A stretch of DNA of 64,000 bases from an uncultured Prevotellaceae bacterium (GCA_902786665.1 CADADN010000002.1:62001-126000); one strand, 5' to 3'; numbered from the stretch's first letter, positions 1 to 8,845 are shown. The notes: generated by a model not told the origin, from the sequence alone. A program made the numbers and translations.

Positions 1-1078
1 TGACCAACATGTTTTTTTTCTGAAGAATATGGAAGAGCGACTGTTTGCCGGTGGAGAACGGGTTGCCTGTTTCGTAGCCTTCTTTCTTTAGCCCGTTGTA
101 TAGCCGACGGTGGAAGTTTTCTATTTTGCAACCATTGTCATACTGGTTGTAAGAGTATTCCAGTGACATATAGGCAAGGAAGGTCTCTTTCCCTTTTCTC
201 AAAGCATCTTGATAGATTTGGGTGGCCAGTCCCATGTCGGCATGTTTTTCCGGGTTTGACAGGCGCTGATGGGAAATGACATCCTTGAGGAGCATTTTAT
301 AATCATAACCCGAAAAATGGACGAAGGCCAATGGCGAGGGAGTCGTATCGCCATCATTGTGCCGTGGCCTGACCCAAAGCGTGTGGTCGTCATGCTGGTA
401 TATCTCACGCTCAAAGATGTTCCAAGGAGCGAGGTTCGTGCCGAGGTCTCTCATCACGCATAATTTGTCACCTAGGAACGCCGGTGCCCAGTCCATCCAT
501 TTCTGGTCGGTGAAAGTTCCGACAGTCCTGTCGCAGAAAGCCTGACCCGTCAGTCTGATACGCCACCATTGCATCAGTTTTTTTGTGCTGTCGGCGTTTC
601 TGCTGCCACAAAAGCCGAGATTGAAGATGCCTGTCACGCATATCGCCCACTCGTCTTCTCCCTGGTATATGGGATGGGGGTCTGCCACATGGGGGGTAAG
701 CACCATGTCGTGAGTGTCCAATGCAGAGAATATCTTCGTCAGTGGTGAGAAGACATAGATGTCAGGGTCGAAGTAGATGACCTTCTCATATTGCTTGCCA
801 TAGAAATATTGGAAGACAGCCGGCTTGATGGCGGTGCAGAATTCCGTCAGCGTGTATTTGAAACTCATATCCTGCCATTCTTCCTCAGAATAGCCTGTGA
901 TAGGTTTGGCGCAAACGACGTTGTCGGGTGTCTTTTGTTCTTTCGAAGGGAATTCATCGGCGACAATGATATGGAAGTCCACCGTGTCTTTATGAAACCT
1001 GATGATGGAAGATTCCAGGATTTGGGCCAATCCGATATAATTCTTGGCAACTATGGTGAAGATACAAATCTTTTTCAT
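1..1078 (-). CDS. Glycosyltransferase, C-terminus cut by window edge
   Basis: This frame starts at an ATG at 1078 and stays open to base 1, giving about 359 residues without a stop. The N-terminus (MKKICIFTIVAKNYIGLAQ) and the DPDIYVF motif at residues 104-110 look like a nucleotide-sugar-binding fold with a DxD-type metal site. Later NLGFCGS and TDQKWMDWAP segments are also typical of this group of bacterial glycosyltransferases. The start overlaps the stop of the GT2 gene by 4 bases (ATGA), so the two are probably translationally coupled. With the flippase upstream it probably acts on a cell-surface polysaccharide. Donor sugar and linkage cannot be read from the sequence. Confidence 0.75.
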   Translation of the reverse strand, partial: MKKICIFTIVAKNYIGLAQILESSIIRFHKDTVDFHIIVADEFPSKEQKTPDNVVCAKPITGYSEEEWQDMSFKYTLTEFCTAIKPAVFQYFYGKQYEKVIYFDPDIYVFSPLTKIFSALDTHDMVLTPHVADPHPIYQGEDEWAICVTGIFNLGFCGSRNADSTKKLMQWWRIRLTGQAFCDRTVGTFTDQKWMDWAPAFLGDKLCVMRDLGTNLAPWNIFEREIYQHDDHTLWVRPRHNDGDTTPSPLAFVHFSGYDYKMLLKDVISHQRLSNPEKHADMGLATQIYQDALRKGKETFLAYMSLEYSYNQYDNGCKIENFHRRLYNGLKKEGYETGNPFSTGKQSLFHILQKKNMLV

Positions 1079-1932
1079 TTTCTGCTGATTAGGAAAAGAG
1101 ACTGGATTTTGATGATGAGATAGGTGAAGAGGGACAGTCCTGTGATGCTTTTGACAGCTTGATAGCGCTCTTTGTTTTCCCTGAAGACGTCACCAAGGCT
1201 TTTCAGCCTGTTGCCGACAGTGTCACTCTTTTCGCCGGCACCGACTACATTGTCTTCATGCTGCCGGTAGGAGATGAGTGGCTGGGGGATTCCTGCGATG
1301 TGTCCACCATGGGCCAATGCATTCAGGATGATATGGTAATCGTGTATGATGTATTTGCTTTCTTGATAAGGACTGGCGGTGTCCCTTGCGATTCTGTTGA
1401 ACAGCATGGTGCATCCGGGCACCATGTTGGTCAAATGGAAGAACCGCTCTTTGAACACCATCCGCTCGATGCCTCGTGCGTGGAAGAATGAGTCATCCTT
1501 CACTTCCAACCGGCTGTTCACCACTTTCAAGTCGCAGAATGCTACTAATGGGACGTTGGCGGAAAAGGTTTTCTCCATCTCCCGTATTTTTTGCAGCGTC
1601 AACTCTACCTTTTCCGGCATCCACACGTCGTCCTGGTCGGAAAACATGTAGTAGTCGGCCTCTACCCTTTCAAGAAGGCTCATGAAATTGGAAAGTGCAC
1701 CTCCTTGGGGAGAATAATCCAGCACGGTGATTTCATCAGGATGTTTCCTCGCGTGGTCGTTGATGATGTTGACCGTGTTGTCCTTCGACCCGTCGTCATG
1801 GATGTAAAGGTGCCAGTCGTGATTGGTTTGGCCCAGGATGGAGCCTATCTGCTCGGCAAGAAATCTCTCACCGTTGTAGGTGGCCATCAGGATGGCGATA
1901 CGTGTATGTTGCGTGGTCGTTATCGGTTCCAT
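1075..1932 (-). CDS. Family 2 glycosyltransferase
   Basis: A 285-residue GT-A enzyme. The GT2 signature begins at residue 12 (RIAILMATYNGERFLAEQ), followed by the nucleotide-binding HDDGSKDNT and the metal-binding FSDQDDVW, which resembles rhamnosyl and similar transferases (DQDD subgroup). A longer open frame runs upstream, but it only shadows the flippase. The ATG at 1932 places the GT2 fold at the N-terminus and overlaps the flippase stop by 13 bases, so I chose it. The gene ends in a 4-base overlap with the next transferase. It probably adds one sugar to a lipid-linked surface glycan at the cytoplasmic membrane. The substrate is not deducible. Confidence 0.88.
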   Translation of the reverse strand: MEPITTTQHTRIAILMATYNGERFLAEQIGSILGQTNHDWHLYIHDDGSKDNTVNIINDHARKHPDEITVLDYSPQGGALSNFMSLLERVEADYYMFSDQDDVWMPEKVELTLQKIREMEKTFSANVPLVAFCDLKVVNSRLEVKDDSFFHARGIERMVFKERFFHLTNMVPGCTMLFNRIARDTASPYQESKYIIHDYHIILNALAHGGHIAGIPQPLISYRQHEDNVVGAGEKSDTVGNRLKSLGDVFRENKERYQAVKSITGLSLFTYLIIKIQSLFLISRK

Positions 1933-3257
1933 ATGCCTTGAGCTGTGCCGTTGATGAGTTTTTGGAATTGTATGCGGTTGACCACGAGTCCGGGGAGGTT
2001 GACGAGGCACATCACGGTCATGAACCAGATGATGTTGTGCGACCAACGGGCGGTGAAGTATGCCAGCGGGATGAACAGGATGGCGGCAGAGACGGTGAAA
2101 ACCAGTTGCAGCCAGAGTTTGCCGATGCCGTTGATGAAATAGCTGTATCTCATGCTGTAGATGAGGATGAAGATGTAGGCGGCCATGGCGATGCTCATGG
2201 GGATGTCGACGTGGGCCTTGTCGCCAATCCAGATGTCGTAAACCCATGGGGAGACGGCCACCATCAGCACCATGGAGATGAGGATGAGGAGGGTCATCAC
2301 GTTCATCTTCTTGTTGGCCGAGCGTATCCATGCCATGTCGCAGCGCTCGTAGGCGTCGGTCGTCGCATTCCAGAAGGGCATGCAGATGACGGTGAATGCG
2401 ACGAGCATCAGGCTGAAATAGCGGTATGCTATCTGGTAGGGTGTCACCATGGCGGGTGAGAACAGTTTGGATATCAGGATGTTGGATGTCAAGAACAAGA
2501 CTACGCTCGAAATCTGCATGACAAAGAATTTCACCCCCATGGTCATCACGCTTTTCGCTTCTGAGAGGTTGACGAGCTTGTATTGTGGTCGCAACTGGGG
2601 GTATTTGTAATAGAACGTGACGGGGTAGGCGAGCACATAGGTGAGGAAAGGCGCGGCGGTGTTCACCAAGGCGATGTGCATCAGCGAATGGCTGCCCGAC
2701 AGATACACCAGGTAGCACCCTGCCAGTGCAAGAGTCTGTCCTATGGCGACGAGGAGATTGCTCACGGCGGGCAGTTGCAGGCCCATGTAAAAATTGCCGA
2801 TGAGTTTGAAGATGAAGGTGGAGCAGACAAAGGAGATGGTGACTATCAGCACGGCGTCGAGGTCAGGCACTTTCCCTGGTGACACGTTGAGGAAGCCGTA
2901 GGTGTCGAGGAGTGCCACCAGGATGAGCAGTATGGCCAGGATGGGGATCATGATGTAGGTCAGCATGGCGAAAGTGGATGACACGAGGGAGTGTGCGCGT
3001 TCTGTCTCTCCGTGTGCGAGGTGTGCCGCCAACTTGTTGCGCAGGCCGTTGCCCAGGCCGATGTCCATGTAGTCTATCCACATGAGGATGCTGCTGATGG
3101 TGAGCCACACGCCGTTCTTGTATTCTCCCAAGCATTTCAGCGTGACGGGCACCATCAGCAACACGACCACGGCCGACCATCCCTTGATGAGGAAGGAGCC
3201 GAGGATGTTCTTGCGCAACAGTGAAGTGCGCTGGTCGCTTTGTGTGGGTGCTGACAT
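1920..3257 (-). CDS. Polysaccharide flippase (Wzx/MATE-like)
   Basis: A 445-residue integral membrane protein with about 12 predicted hydrophobic segments. The first follows a short basic N-terminus (SLLRKNILGSFLIKGWSAVV). The conserved stretch WIDYMDIGLGNGLRNKLA is typical of the polysaccharide-transport branch of the MOP superfamily. Its likely role is to flip undecaprenyl-linked glycan units across the inner membrane. It is the first gene of a tightly overlapping set with two glycosyltransferases, which supports a capsule or O-antigen role. No TAnnTTTG promoter was recognised just upstream; the start abuts a 9-base repeat array. Confidence 0.87.
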   Translation of the reverse strand: MSAPTQSDQRTSLLRKNILGSFLIKGWSAVVVLLMVPVTLKCLGEYKNGVWLTISSILMWIDYMDIGLGNGLRNKLAAHLAHGETERAHSLVSSTFAMLTYIMIPILAILLILVALLDTYGFLNVSPGKVPDLDAVLIVTISFVCSTFIFKLIGNFYMGLQLPAVSNLLVAIGQTLALAGCYLVYLSGSHSLMHIALVNTAAPFLTYVLAYPVTFYYKYPQLRPQYKLVNLSEAKSVMTMGVKFFVMQISSVVLFLTSNILISKLFSPAMVTPYQIAYRYFSLMLVAFTVICMPFWNATTDAYERCDMAWIRSANKKMNVMTLLILISMVLMVAVSPWVYDIWIGDKAHVDIPMSIAMAAYIFILIYSMRYSYFINGIGKLWLQLVFTVSAAILFIPLAYFTARWSHNIIWFMTVMCLVNLPGLVVNRIQFQKLINGTAQGIWNR

Positions 3258-3283
3258 ATCTTTGTTTTCCCTATCTCAATGTC

Positions 3284-3367
3284 CCTAAGGACCTTAAAGT
3301 CGTTAAAGTCCTTAAAGTCGTTAAAGTCGTTAAAGTCGTTAAAGCCCTTAAAGCCCTTAAAGTCCTT
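3284..3367 (+). repeat. 9-base tandem array, TTAAAGTCG type
   Basis: About eight consecutive 9-base units vary only in the last bases: TTAAAGTCG, TTAAAGTCC, TTAAAGCCC. The array lies 27 bases before the flippase start codon. The same family recurs at 17574-17687. Confidence 0.95.
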
Positions 3368-3482
3368 TGGCGAAGCCAAAGATGTTACTCTTTTGAAACG
3401 TGAATGAGCGCCTCTTTATTGTGTGATATAGTCGAATTCACGTCCAGCGAGTCCTCGTTTCACGTCTCTTAGTCCCACAAAA

Positions 3483-3528
3483 AAGTCCGAGGAACTCAAA
3501 ACCTTGTTTCGGTGAGTCCCTCAGACTT
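3483..3528 (-). terminator. Intrinsic terminator closing the sus operon
   Basis: On the minus strand, arms of 15 bases (3514-3528 and 3483-3497, 13 of 15 paired) enclose a 16-base loop and are followed by TTTTTTG. It lies about 70 bases past the amylase stop and would end the susC-to-amylase transcript. Confidence 0.75.
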
Positions 3529-3611
3529 CCTATTATGTCCTAGAAATTCCTAGGATTTCCTAGTCTCTCCTAGCCTCAATTATTAATTATAAATTATTAA
3601 TTATTAATTAT
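3527..3611 (-). repeat. TAGG-type 10-base array joined to a TAATTAA 7-base array
   Basis: Reading leftward from 3611, five 7-base units (TAATTAA, TAATTAA, TAATTTA, TAATTAA, TAATTGA) overlap the end of the amylase gene. They supply its last codons (IINN) and its TAA stop. They run into TAGG units of about 10 bases (TAGGAAATCC, TAGGAATTTC). Confidence 0.9.
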
Positions 3612-5657
3612 CACCTTCCTCCCCCCCATGATGTAGATGCCTGCGGGGAGTCCCTGAGTCATCTGTTGCGGGGTGGCACCCGGTGTACCGCGGCGGATGA
3701 GCCTGCCGTCGATGCTGTAGATGTCTGCGGCTGGGGCTTCTTCATTTGCGAGTGAAGGCCTGATGCCTGTGGTGAGGATGTTGACCTTGTTCTTGCCTCC
3801 TTCGGTCTCTGAGGAGATTTCAAAGAAGGTGTCTTGCTTGATGCCGTTGATGTCCACGGTCTGTGGCGACCCGCTGTTGGTGCTGAAGACAAAGTTCACC
3901 TCATCGGTTGCGCTGTTGATGCGGAAGGACTTGGCAAACCAGTTTCTGCCATCGATGCTGACAGTGGATGTCACCTTGTCGCCGGGCCAGTTGTTGTTGG
4001 CGGGAGAGTGGCTGTTGTCGCCGCCCCAAGTCCAGAAGTTGACGTTGCTCCATCCCACGGCGTCGGTGTTGACGTAGGCGGTGAAGTTGTATGGCTCGAA
4101 GTCGGTGACGGTGTATTGCCGTGTGACGATGGCCCCCACGGCCCCGTTGACGAGGAGTGCTGCCTTCAACGTGGTGGTGCCTACAGGGAGGTTGATGGTG
4201 GTTCCGCTGGCTACTTGCGTGCTTTGCGGCGTGGGGTTGCTGCCGTCGGTGGTGTAGACGACACGGGCGTTGTCGTTGGCGCTCACAGCGGTGAGCGTGG
4301 CGGTCTGCGCCCCGTCGTATGTGCCGCTGGGGAGATCCACCCAGGCTTGTTCAGCGCTCTTCAGCATGTAATAGGCGTAGTGATGGCCGGAGAGGATGCG
4401 CTGGAAATTCTGGTTGGGGGCATAGGCGTCGATGTTGTTGCCCACGACGGCGAGGAGGCTGGTTTTCGTGCCGTCCACCTTCACGGCGTAGTAATCGGTG
4501 TTGTTGGCGAAGTTGGCATAGCTGCTCATGCTGTTGATGCCTGCGGCCTTTCTGGCGTTGATCATCATCTTGATGTCTTTCTTGCAGTCGAGCCAGTGTG
4601 TCATGAACACGCAGGGAGTGCCGGGCATGGCGAGGAGGTAGGCGTTGGCGGCGATGGTGTCGCGCACGATGGGGTCTTGTGCGGCGTTGGAGCGGCGCTC
4701 GGTGTCGTGGTTCTCCACGAAGGTGATGGCGTAGCGTCTATAGGCACCGTTTTGGTAGTTGCTGCTCATCAGCGGCCAGTTGCCTTCGTTTTGCTTGCCC
4801 AACTGTGTCCAGTCTTTCTTGTTGATGGCGTTGCGCACGGTGTAGCGGAACTGGAAGTCGAAGGCTGCACTTTGGATTTCGCCGTTGGTGCGTGTGGCCT
4901 CAATCCAGTTCTTGATGGTGTTGGTGCCGTCCCAGCACTCGCCCACGCTGTATGCCACGCCGCAGTCGGAGTTGTAGAGTCCGGTGTAGGAGCCGCTGTA
5001 GCCTTTCACCATGTCGTAGCGGAACCCGGTGTAGCCGAGATAGTTGAGCAGGTATTTCAAGTAGGCCTTCACATTGTCCTGCACGTTCTGGCTTTTGTGG
5101 TCGAGGTCACGCATTCCGCCCCAGCCTTCGCCGGTGTCGTTGTTCGTGCTGAGTTGGTAGCCGTTGTTGTTGGCCCAGTTGAGTGTGGCGCCGTTGTCGT
5201 CGTCGCGGCAGATGTCGGTAGAGCCCATTTGGTAGGTCTTGCCGTCGTAGGGGTTGGTTTCGGTGGGGAAATCCACCCAGTTGCTCAGGTTGCCGCGGTG
5301 GTTGACTACCACGTCGGCGATGACGCCCGTGCCCAACGACTTGTAGGTTTGAATCATCGACTTGAGTTCTGCCTCATTGCCGAAACTGCTGTTTTGGTTG
5401 TACCAATAGAGCGGGTCATAGCCCATGGATGGGTTGTTGGCGGCTTTGCCGCTTTGGGGCACCCACACGAGCGAGAAATAGGAGGCGATGTCTCGGGCTT
5501 GCGCCTCGAGGGTTTTCCATTGCGATGGGGTGAAGGAGTCCCAGTAGAATGCTTGGAGCATCACGCCGTCGTAGTCGGATGGCCACCCTTGGGCTTTAGC
5601 GGGCTGGCTTGATGTCATGGCCAGCAGGATGATGAGGAGGAAGTAAATTTTTTTCAT
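3597..5657 (-). CDS. Secreted alpha-amylase (GH13) with starch-binding modules
   Basis: A 686-residue extracellular endo-acting amylase of the sus locus. A signal peptide (residues 1-22, MKKIYFLLIILLAMTSS) precedes a GH13 barrel to about residue 430. All four conserved regions are present: DVVVNHRG, GFRYDMVKG (nucleophile Asp), VGECWDG (acid Glu) and FVENHDTE. A chitobiase-like Ig module (about 455-535), a starch-binding beta-sandwich (about 540-635) and a C-terminal LPAGIY...KVIIN tail like type IX secretion signals follow. There is no lipobox Cys, unlike the classical SusG lipoprotein. The ATG at 5657 is chosen because the signal peptide starts there. It is last in the susC operon, behind an internal terminator. 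The stop codon lies inside a tandem repeat. Confidence 0.9.
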   Translation of the reverse strand: MKKIYFLLIILLAMTSSQPAKAQGWPSDYDGVMLQAFYWDSFTPSQWKTLEAQARDIASYFSLVWVPQSGKAANNPSMGYDPLYWYNQNSSFGNEAELKSMIQTYKSLGTGVIADVVVNHRGNLSNWVDFPTETNPYDGKTYQMGSTDICRDDDNGATLNWANNNGYQLSTNNDTGEGWGGMRDLDHKSQNVQDNVKAYLKYLLNYLGYTGFRYDMVKGYSGSYTGLYNSDCGVAYSVGECWDGTNTIKNWIEATRTNGEIQSAAFDFQFRYTVRNAINKKDWTQLGKQNEGNWPLMSSNYQNGAYRRYAITFVENHDTERRSNAAQDPIVRDTIAANAYLLAMPGTPCVFMTHWLDCKKDIKMMINARKAAGINSMSSYANFANNTDYYAVKVDGTKTSLLAVVGNNIDAYAPNQNFQRILSGHHYAYYMLKSAEQAWVDLPSGTYDGAQTATLTAVSANDNARVVYTTDGSNPTPQSTQVASGTTINLPVGTTTLKAALLVNGAVGAIVTRQYTVTDFEPYNFTAYVNTDAVGWSNVNFWTWGGDNSHSPANNNWPGDKVTSTVSIDGRNWFAKSFRINSATDEVNFVFSTNSGSPQTVDINGIKQDTFFEISSETEGGKNKVNILTTGIRPSLANEEAPAADIYSIDGRLIRRGTPGATPQQMTQGLPAGIYIMGGRKVIINN

Positions 5658-5681
5658 ACGAAAGTGATTGTGGTGGTAAAA

Positions 5682-5710
5682 AGCGGGACGCCACCGTGTG
5701 GCATCCCGCT
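5682..5710 (-). terminator. Internal terminator or attenuator between ompA and amylase
   Basis: On the minus strand, AGCGGGATGCCAC and GTGGCGTCCCGCT pair over 13 bases (one G-U) around a 3-base loop. TTTTTACC follows directly. It sits 21 bases past the ompA stop and 25 before the amylase start, too close for a separate promoter downstream of it, so it probably lowers amylase expression by partial termination. Confidence 0.75.
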
Positions 5711-5730
5711 CTGTTTGTTGCACAAGGTAA

Positions 5731-6873
5731 TTATTCTCCTACGACGATGACGCAGCGGTTGCGGTCGTTTTCGGGGAAGGGTTGCACGGTGTCGCCGAAG
5801 GACTCCACCGTCATGCGGCTGCGTGAGATGCCTCTTTCTTCGAGGGCCTTGGCCACCTTCTCGGCACGTGCCTTGGCGTAACCCACATTGATGCGCGGGT
5901 TGCCGGTGCCTCTGTCGGCATATCCCTTGATGCTGATGGTCTTGCCTGGGTACTTGTTGCACCAGTCTACAATCTTCTTGAGGGTCACGTCGGGAGACGG
6001 GTCTGACTCGCGGATGATGTAGAAGAAGGTCTCTCTCAGCGGTTCTTCTTTCACGAGAGGTACAGGCTCTTTCTTCTGCGGCTCCACCTTGGGCATGGGC
6101 TCCGGCTTTTCCTCAATCACGACGGGCTCTGGTTCCTCTACCACCACGGGAGGAGGCACCACGACAGGAGCGGCCTTCTTCTTGAAGCCGAACTTGAAGG
6201 TCAGGCCCACCAGTGCTGAAATCTGCCAGTCGGGGTCGTAGTTGGCCTTCAGGTTGTAGACGTCGTTCTTGTAGTTGGCGTCGAGTTCGAGATTGATGCC
6301 GAGGCTGCGGCTGGGGCAGAACTCAAACTGTGTGCCGAAGCGTCCGTTGTAGCTGCTGTGCTTCGTGCCGCAGAGCTCGGGACCATGGTAGAAGTTGTTG
6401 CCGGCAGTCATGCCTTTGACGATGCCCTTGAACTCGTCGAAGTCCCATCCGTAGTTGACGCCGAAGCCGGCGATCAACAACCAGTTGAACTTCTGTGAGG
6501 CACGGTTTGGGTTGATGATGTTCGACATGTTCATCAACAAGTCGATGTCGCCGGTGACAGCCTTGAAGGTGTAGTCGACGTCATCTGTGAGGCCTGGGAA
6601 GCGGTCTTTCTGGAATCCGCCCTTTGTGTCGAATCCCTGTACGTGTAGGCGTGCGCCCACCTTCGGGTTGAAGAAACGTCCAAAGGAGACAGCCACCTGC
6701 GGCGTGAAGAGGTCCATGATGTCATAGTGGGTGAGGGTCACCTGTCCGCCGCCCTGCACCGAGATGAAATTATGGGGATAGTATTCGTCCGCATCTTGCG
6801 CTTGCACAGCGGTGGACACTCCGAAAAGGAGTGCCACCATGGCAAGGATATAATTGAATCTTTTCATTGTCAT
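5731..6873 (-). CDS. OmpA-family outer membrane protein in the sus operon
   Basis: A 380-residue protein with a signal peptide (MKRFNYILAMVALLFGVSTAVQAQ). An N-terminal beta-barrel-like region follows (to about 230), then a Pro/Glu-rich linker (about 235-280) and a C-terminal OmpA/MotB peptidoglycan-binding domain (about 285-380). That domain has KGYADRGTGNPRINVGYAKARA, a recognisable variant of the family motif. It probably anchors the outer membrane to peptidoglycan. It lies 28 bases after susF and before the amylase, on the same strand, so it is co-transcribed with starch genes. No OmpA gene belongs to the classical sus operon. Starts at 6873 or 6867 (second Met) are both possible. Confidence 0.88.
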   Translation of the reverse strand: MTMKRFNYILAMVALLFGVSTAVQAQDADEYYPHNFISVQGGGQVTLTHYDIMDLFTPQVAVSFGRFFNPKVGARLHVQGFDTKGGFQKDRFPGLTDDVDYTFKAVTGDIDLLMNMSNIINPNRASQKFNWLLIAGFGVNYGWDFDEFKGIVKGMTAGNNFYHGPELCGTKHSSYNGRFGTQFEFCPSRSLGINLELDANYKNDVYNLKANYDPDWQISALVGLTFKFGFKKKAAPVVVPPPVVVEEPEPVVIEEKPEPMPKVEPQKKEPVPLVKEEPLRETFFYIIRESDPSPDVTLKKIVDWCNKYPGKTISIKGYADRGTGNPRINVGYAKARAEKVAKALEERGISRSRMTVESFGDTVQPFPENDRNRCVIVVGE

Positions 6874-6901
6874 TTTGCTTTTTTAGTTAGAGCCAACTTG
6901 T

Positions 6902-8824
6902 TTACTGCCTGGTGATGACCACGCGGTTGTTGCCTTGATAGCTGAGATAGAGCTGGAACTTGTATGTTCCTGCTGCGACATTGAGGTCGGCGCCGTCCTG
7001 TGTGAGGTTGTTCACGTCGCCACCCCAGTTGATGGCCCAATCGTGGTTGGCGCGGAATTTCAGTGCGGTGTCGGAGTCGATGGTGGTGGTAGCCTCCCAA
7101 CAACCTGCGTCCTTGTTATAGGTCATGTCCACATCGCTTTGCCAGCTGTTGAAGCCGCCGATGATGCCGATGGCGTCAATGCGTACGAGGCTGTATGTGT
7201 ATGCTGTCAAGTCGAGGTTGATTTGGTAGAAGCCTGCACCTGGGTCAGGACAGTTGGGGCCTCCGGATGACTGCAAGGTGCCGCCCATCGTGGTGCCGTC
7301 CACATACTCCAGGTCTTCTTCCCAGTTGTCAGCGTTGGGCTTGAACTTAAACTCGCCGTCGAGGTAGTAGTAGCCTTGATATAGTCCGCTTCCGTTGCCA
7401 GCCAGAGCGTGATTGGTGCTCCAACCGCCCTCGTTGCCTATTTCATAGAAGAAATCAGGATAGCCGCTGTCTGCTTTGACAGTGCAGTGAGCTGGAGCCT
7501 CGCCACTGAGATAGAGGCGAATGATATAAGGACCGTCGGCAGCAAGTTGTAGGTTGCTACCATCTTGAACGAGGTTGTCGAAGGCGCCACCCCAGTTGAT
7601 GGGCCAGTCGTGGTTGAGGCGGAACTTGAATTCGCCTGCGTTGAGTGTCTCCCGAGCCTCCCAGCATTTCAGCGATTCGTTGTAGGTCATGTCCACGTCG
7701 GTGTCCCAATTGCCTTTGACGGAACCGATGATGCTGATGGAGGATACTGATGTGAGTGCATAGGTCATTTCCTTCAAATCAACCTTGATGTAATAGAAGC
7801 CTGGGGCTACTGCATCCACGTTTGGACCACCGTCGGGTGTAAGCGTACCGCTGGTAGCATCGCCTGAAGCCTTCTCCCAGTCGCCTTCCCAGTTGTCTTT
7901 GTTAGGCTTGAACTTGAACTCTCCGTCAAGGTATATGACGGCAGTATAGGTGCCATTGCCATCACCATGGAGGGCATGAGGCTCGCTCCAGCTGCTCTCG
8001 TTGCCAATCTCATAGATGAACTCATTGAAGCCCACGGGCGTAGCACTCCATGTCTGGTCAAGCATGTTGAAGGTGATGTCATAGAAGAGGGCATCCGGGT
8101 CGGCAGTAATGACAAAATTGCCACCGTCGTTGTTGTAGTTGAATCTACCTTCCTCACTGCCAGCAGCCAGACAGCCGCTCCAGTCACCGCCGATACCACT
8201 CTCAGGTGTCATCTTGAACTCGATGTTGCTGCCGTCTTCTGTTGCTGGTATGCGCAACTTGAAGATCGGGTTGTCATACGGGTCGCTGCCATCGTTGGTG
8301 AGTTTGTAGGTCGTGTCAGTGTTGTCCCAACCATTGATGGAGCCTGTAAGGTAATAGGCCGTCTCGATGACGGGAGCCTTCGGAATGACCCAAAGAGTGA
8401 AGGGAGCCGATGTTGCAGTCTTCACAGTGGTGGTGCCGTCTGTGAGCCACATACTGACAGTGCCTTGGATGCCGCGTTCCACGGGGCGACAGTTGCCATA
8501 CTGGTTGACGACGCATGCCTGCAGGTCTGCAACAGACATGGCTCCGTCGGCAGAGATGTCGAAGTTGGCATCGTCGATGGAGATGGAGTATATGGGTTCG
8601 AAGCCTTCTTTCGAGGCTGTCGGTGCAGTGATGGTGCAAACCTTTACGTTTTCATCAGTGACGTTGTTGAGGTCAATGACTCCCACCGTGGTGATGCTGC
8701 CATCGCCGAAGGAAACCGTTTGAGGTTGGCCTACCACTTGTGGGTCGAGCCAATCTTTGTAGTCGTCGGTACAAGCGGCCAACGAGGCTACAAGAGCCAA
8801 TCCCAATAATATTTTCTTTGTCAT
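6902..8824 (-). CDS. susF: SusF-like starch-binding outer membrane lipoprotein
   Basis: A 640-residue lipoprotein: MTKKILLGLALVASLAACTDD has a LAAC lipobox with Cys18. An N-terminal SusE/SusF-type domain is followed by several starch-binding beta-sandwich modules with the usual pattern (LTGSINGW, IIGSVKGNW, IIGGFNSW). The C-terminal half is an internal duplication: two copies of a two-module block (about 272-445 and 458-640) share EIGNE, LDGEFKFKPN, DNWE, DVDMTYN, CWEA, KFR.NHD..INWGG and QDG. It should hold starch at the cell surface beside SusC/SusD. It lies 21 bases downstream of susE. Assignment as SusF rather than a second SusE rests on position and length. Confidence 0.85.
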   Translation of the reverse strand: MTKKILLGLALVASLAACTDDYKDWLDPQVVGQPQTVSFGDGSITTVGVIDLNNVTDENVKVCTITAPTASKEGFEPIYSISIDDANFDISADGAMSVADLQACVVNQYGNCRPVERGIQGTVSMWLTDGTTTVKTATSAPFTLWVIPKAPVIETAYYLTGSINGWDNTDTTYKLTNDGSDPYDNPIFKLRIPATEDGSNIEFKMTPESGIGGDWSGCLAAGSEEGRFNYNNDGGNFVITADPDALFYDITFNMLDQTWSATPVGFNEFIYEIGNESSWSEPHALHGDGNGTYTAVIYLDGEFKFKPNKDNWEGDWEKASGDATSGTLTPDGGPNVDAVAPGFYYIKVDLKEMTYALTSVSSISIIGSVKGNWDTDVDMTYNESLKCWEARETLNAGEFKFRLNHDWPINWGGAFDNLVQDGSNLQLAADGPYIIRLYLSGEAPAHCTVKADSGYPDFFYEIGNEGGWSTNHALAGNGSGLYQGYYYLDGEFKFKPNADNWEEDLEYVDGTTMGGTLQSSGGPNCPDPGAGFYQINLDLTAYTYSLVRIDAIGIIGGFNSWQSDVDMTYNKDAGCWEATTTIDSDTALKFRANHDWAINWGGDVNNLTQDGADLNVAAGTYKFQLYLSYQGNNRVVITRQ

Positions 8825-8845
8825 GATAGTATTCTTAAATAAGGG

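Larger units (their letters stand above)
3258..3596. other. 339-base spacer with repeats and a terminator, no gene
   Basis: Between the flippase start and the amylase stop there is no convincing gene. From right to left it holds a 7-base AT repeat, a 10-base TAGG-type repeat, an intrinsic terminator reading leftward, an unassigned stretch at about 3370-3480, and a 9-base TTAAAGTCG array beside the flippase start. Confidence 0.8.

Noticed and set aside
1933-2718. N-terminal extension of the GT2 frame
   Set aside because: The extra 262 codons lie within the flippase gene and give Pro/His/Arg-rich sequence with no glycosyltransferase features.
3834-5612. 592-codon open frame on the plus strand opposite the amylase
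   Set aside because: It mirrors the amylase codons, has no recognisable domain and is rich in Val/Gly/His, as expected for the antisense of a GC-rich gene. The same holds for long frames opposite malQ, the stomatin/wecB region and the beta-helix gene.
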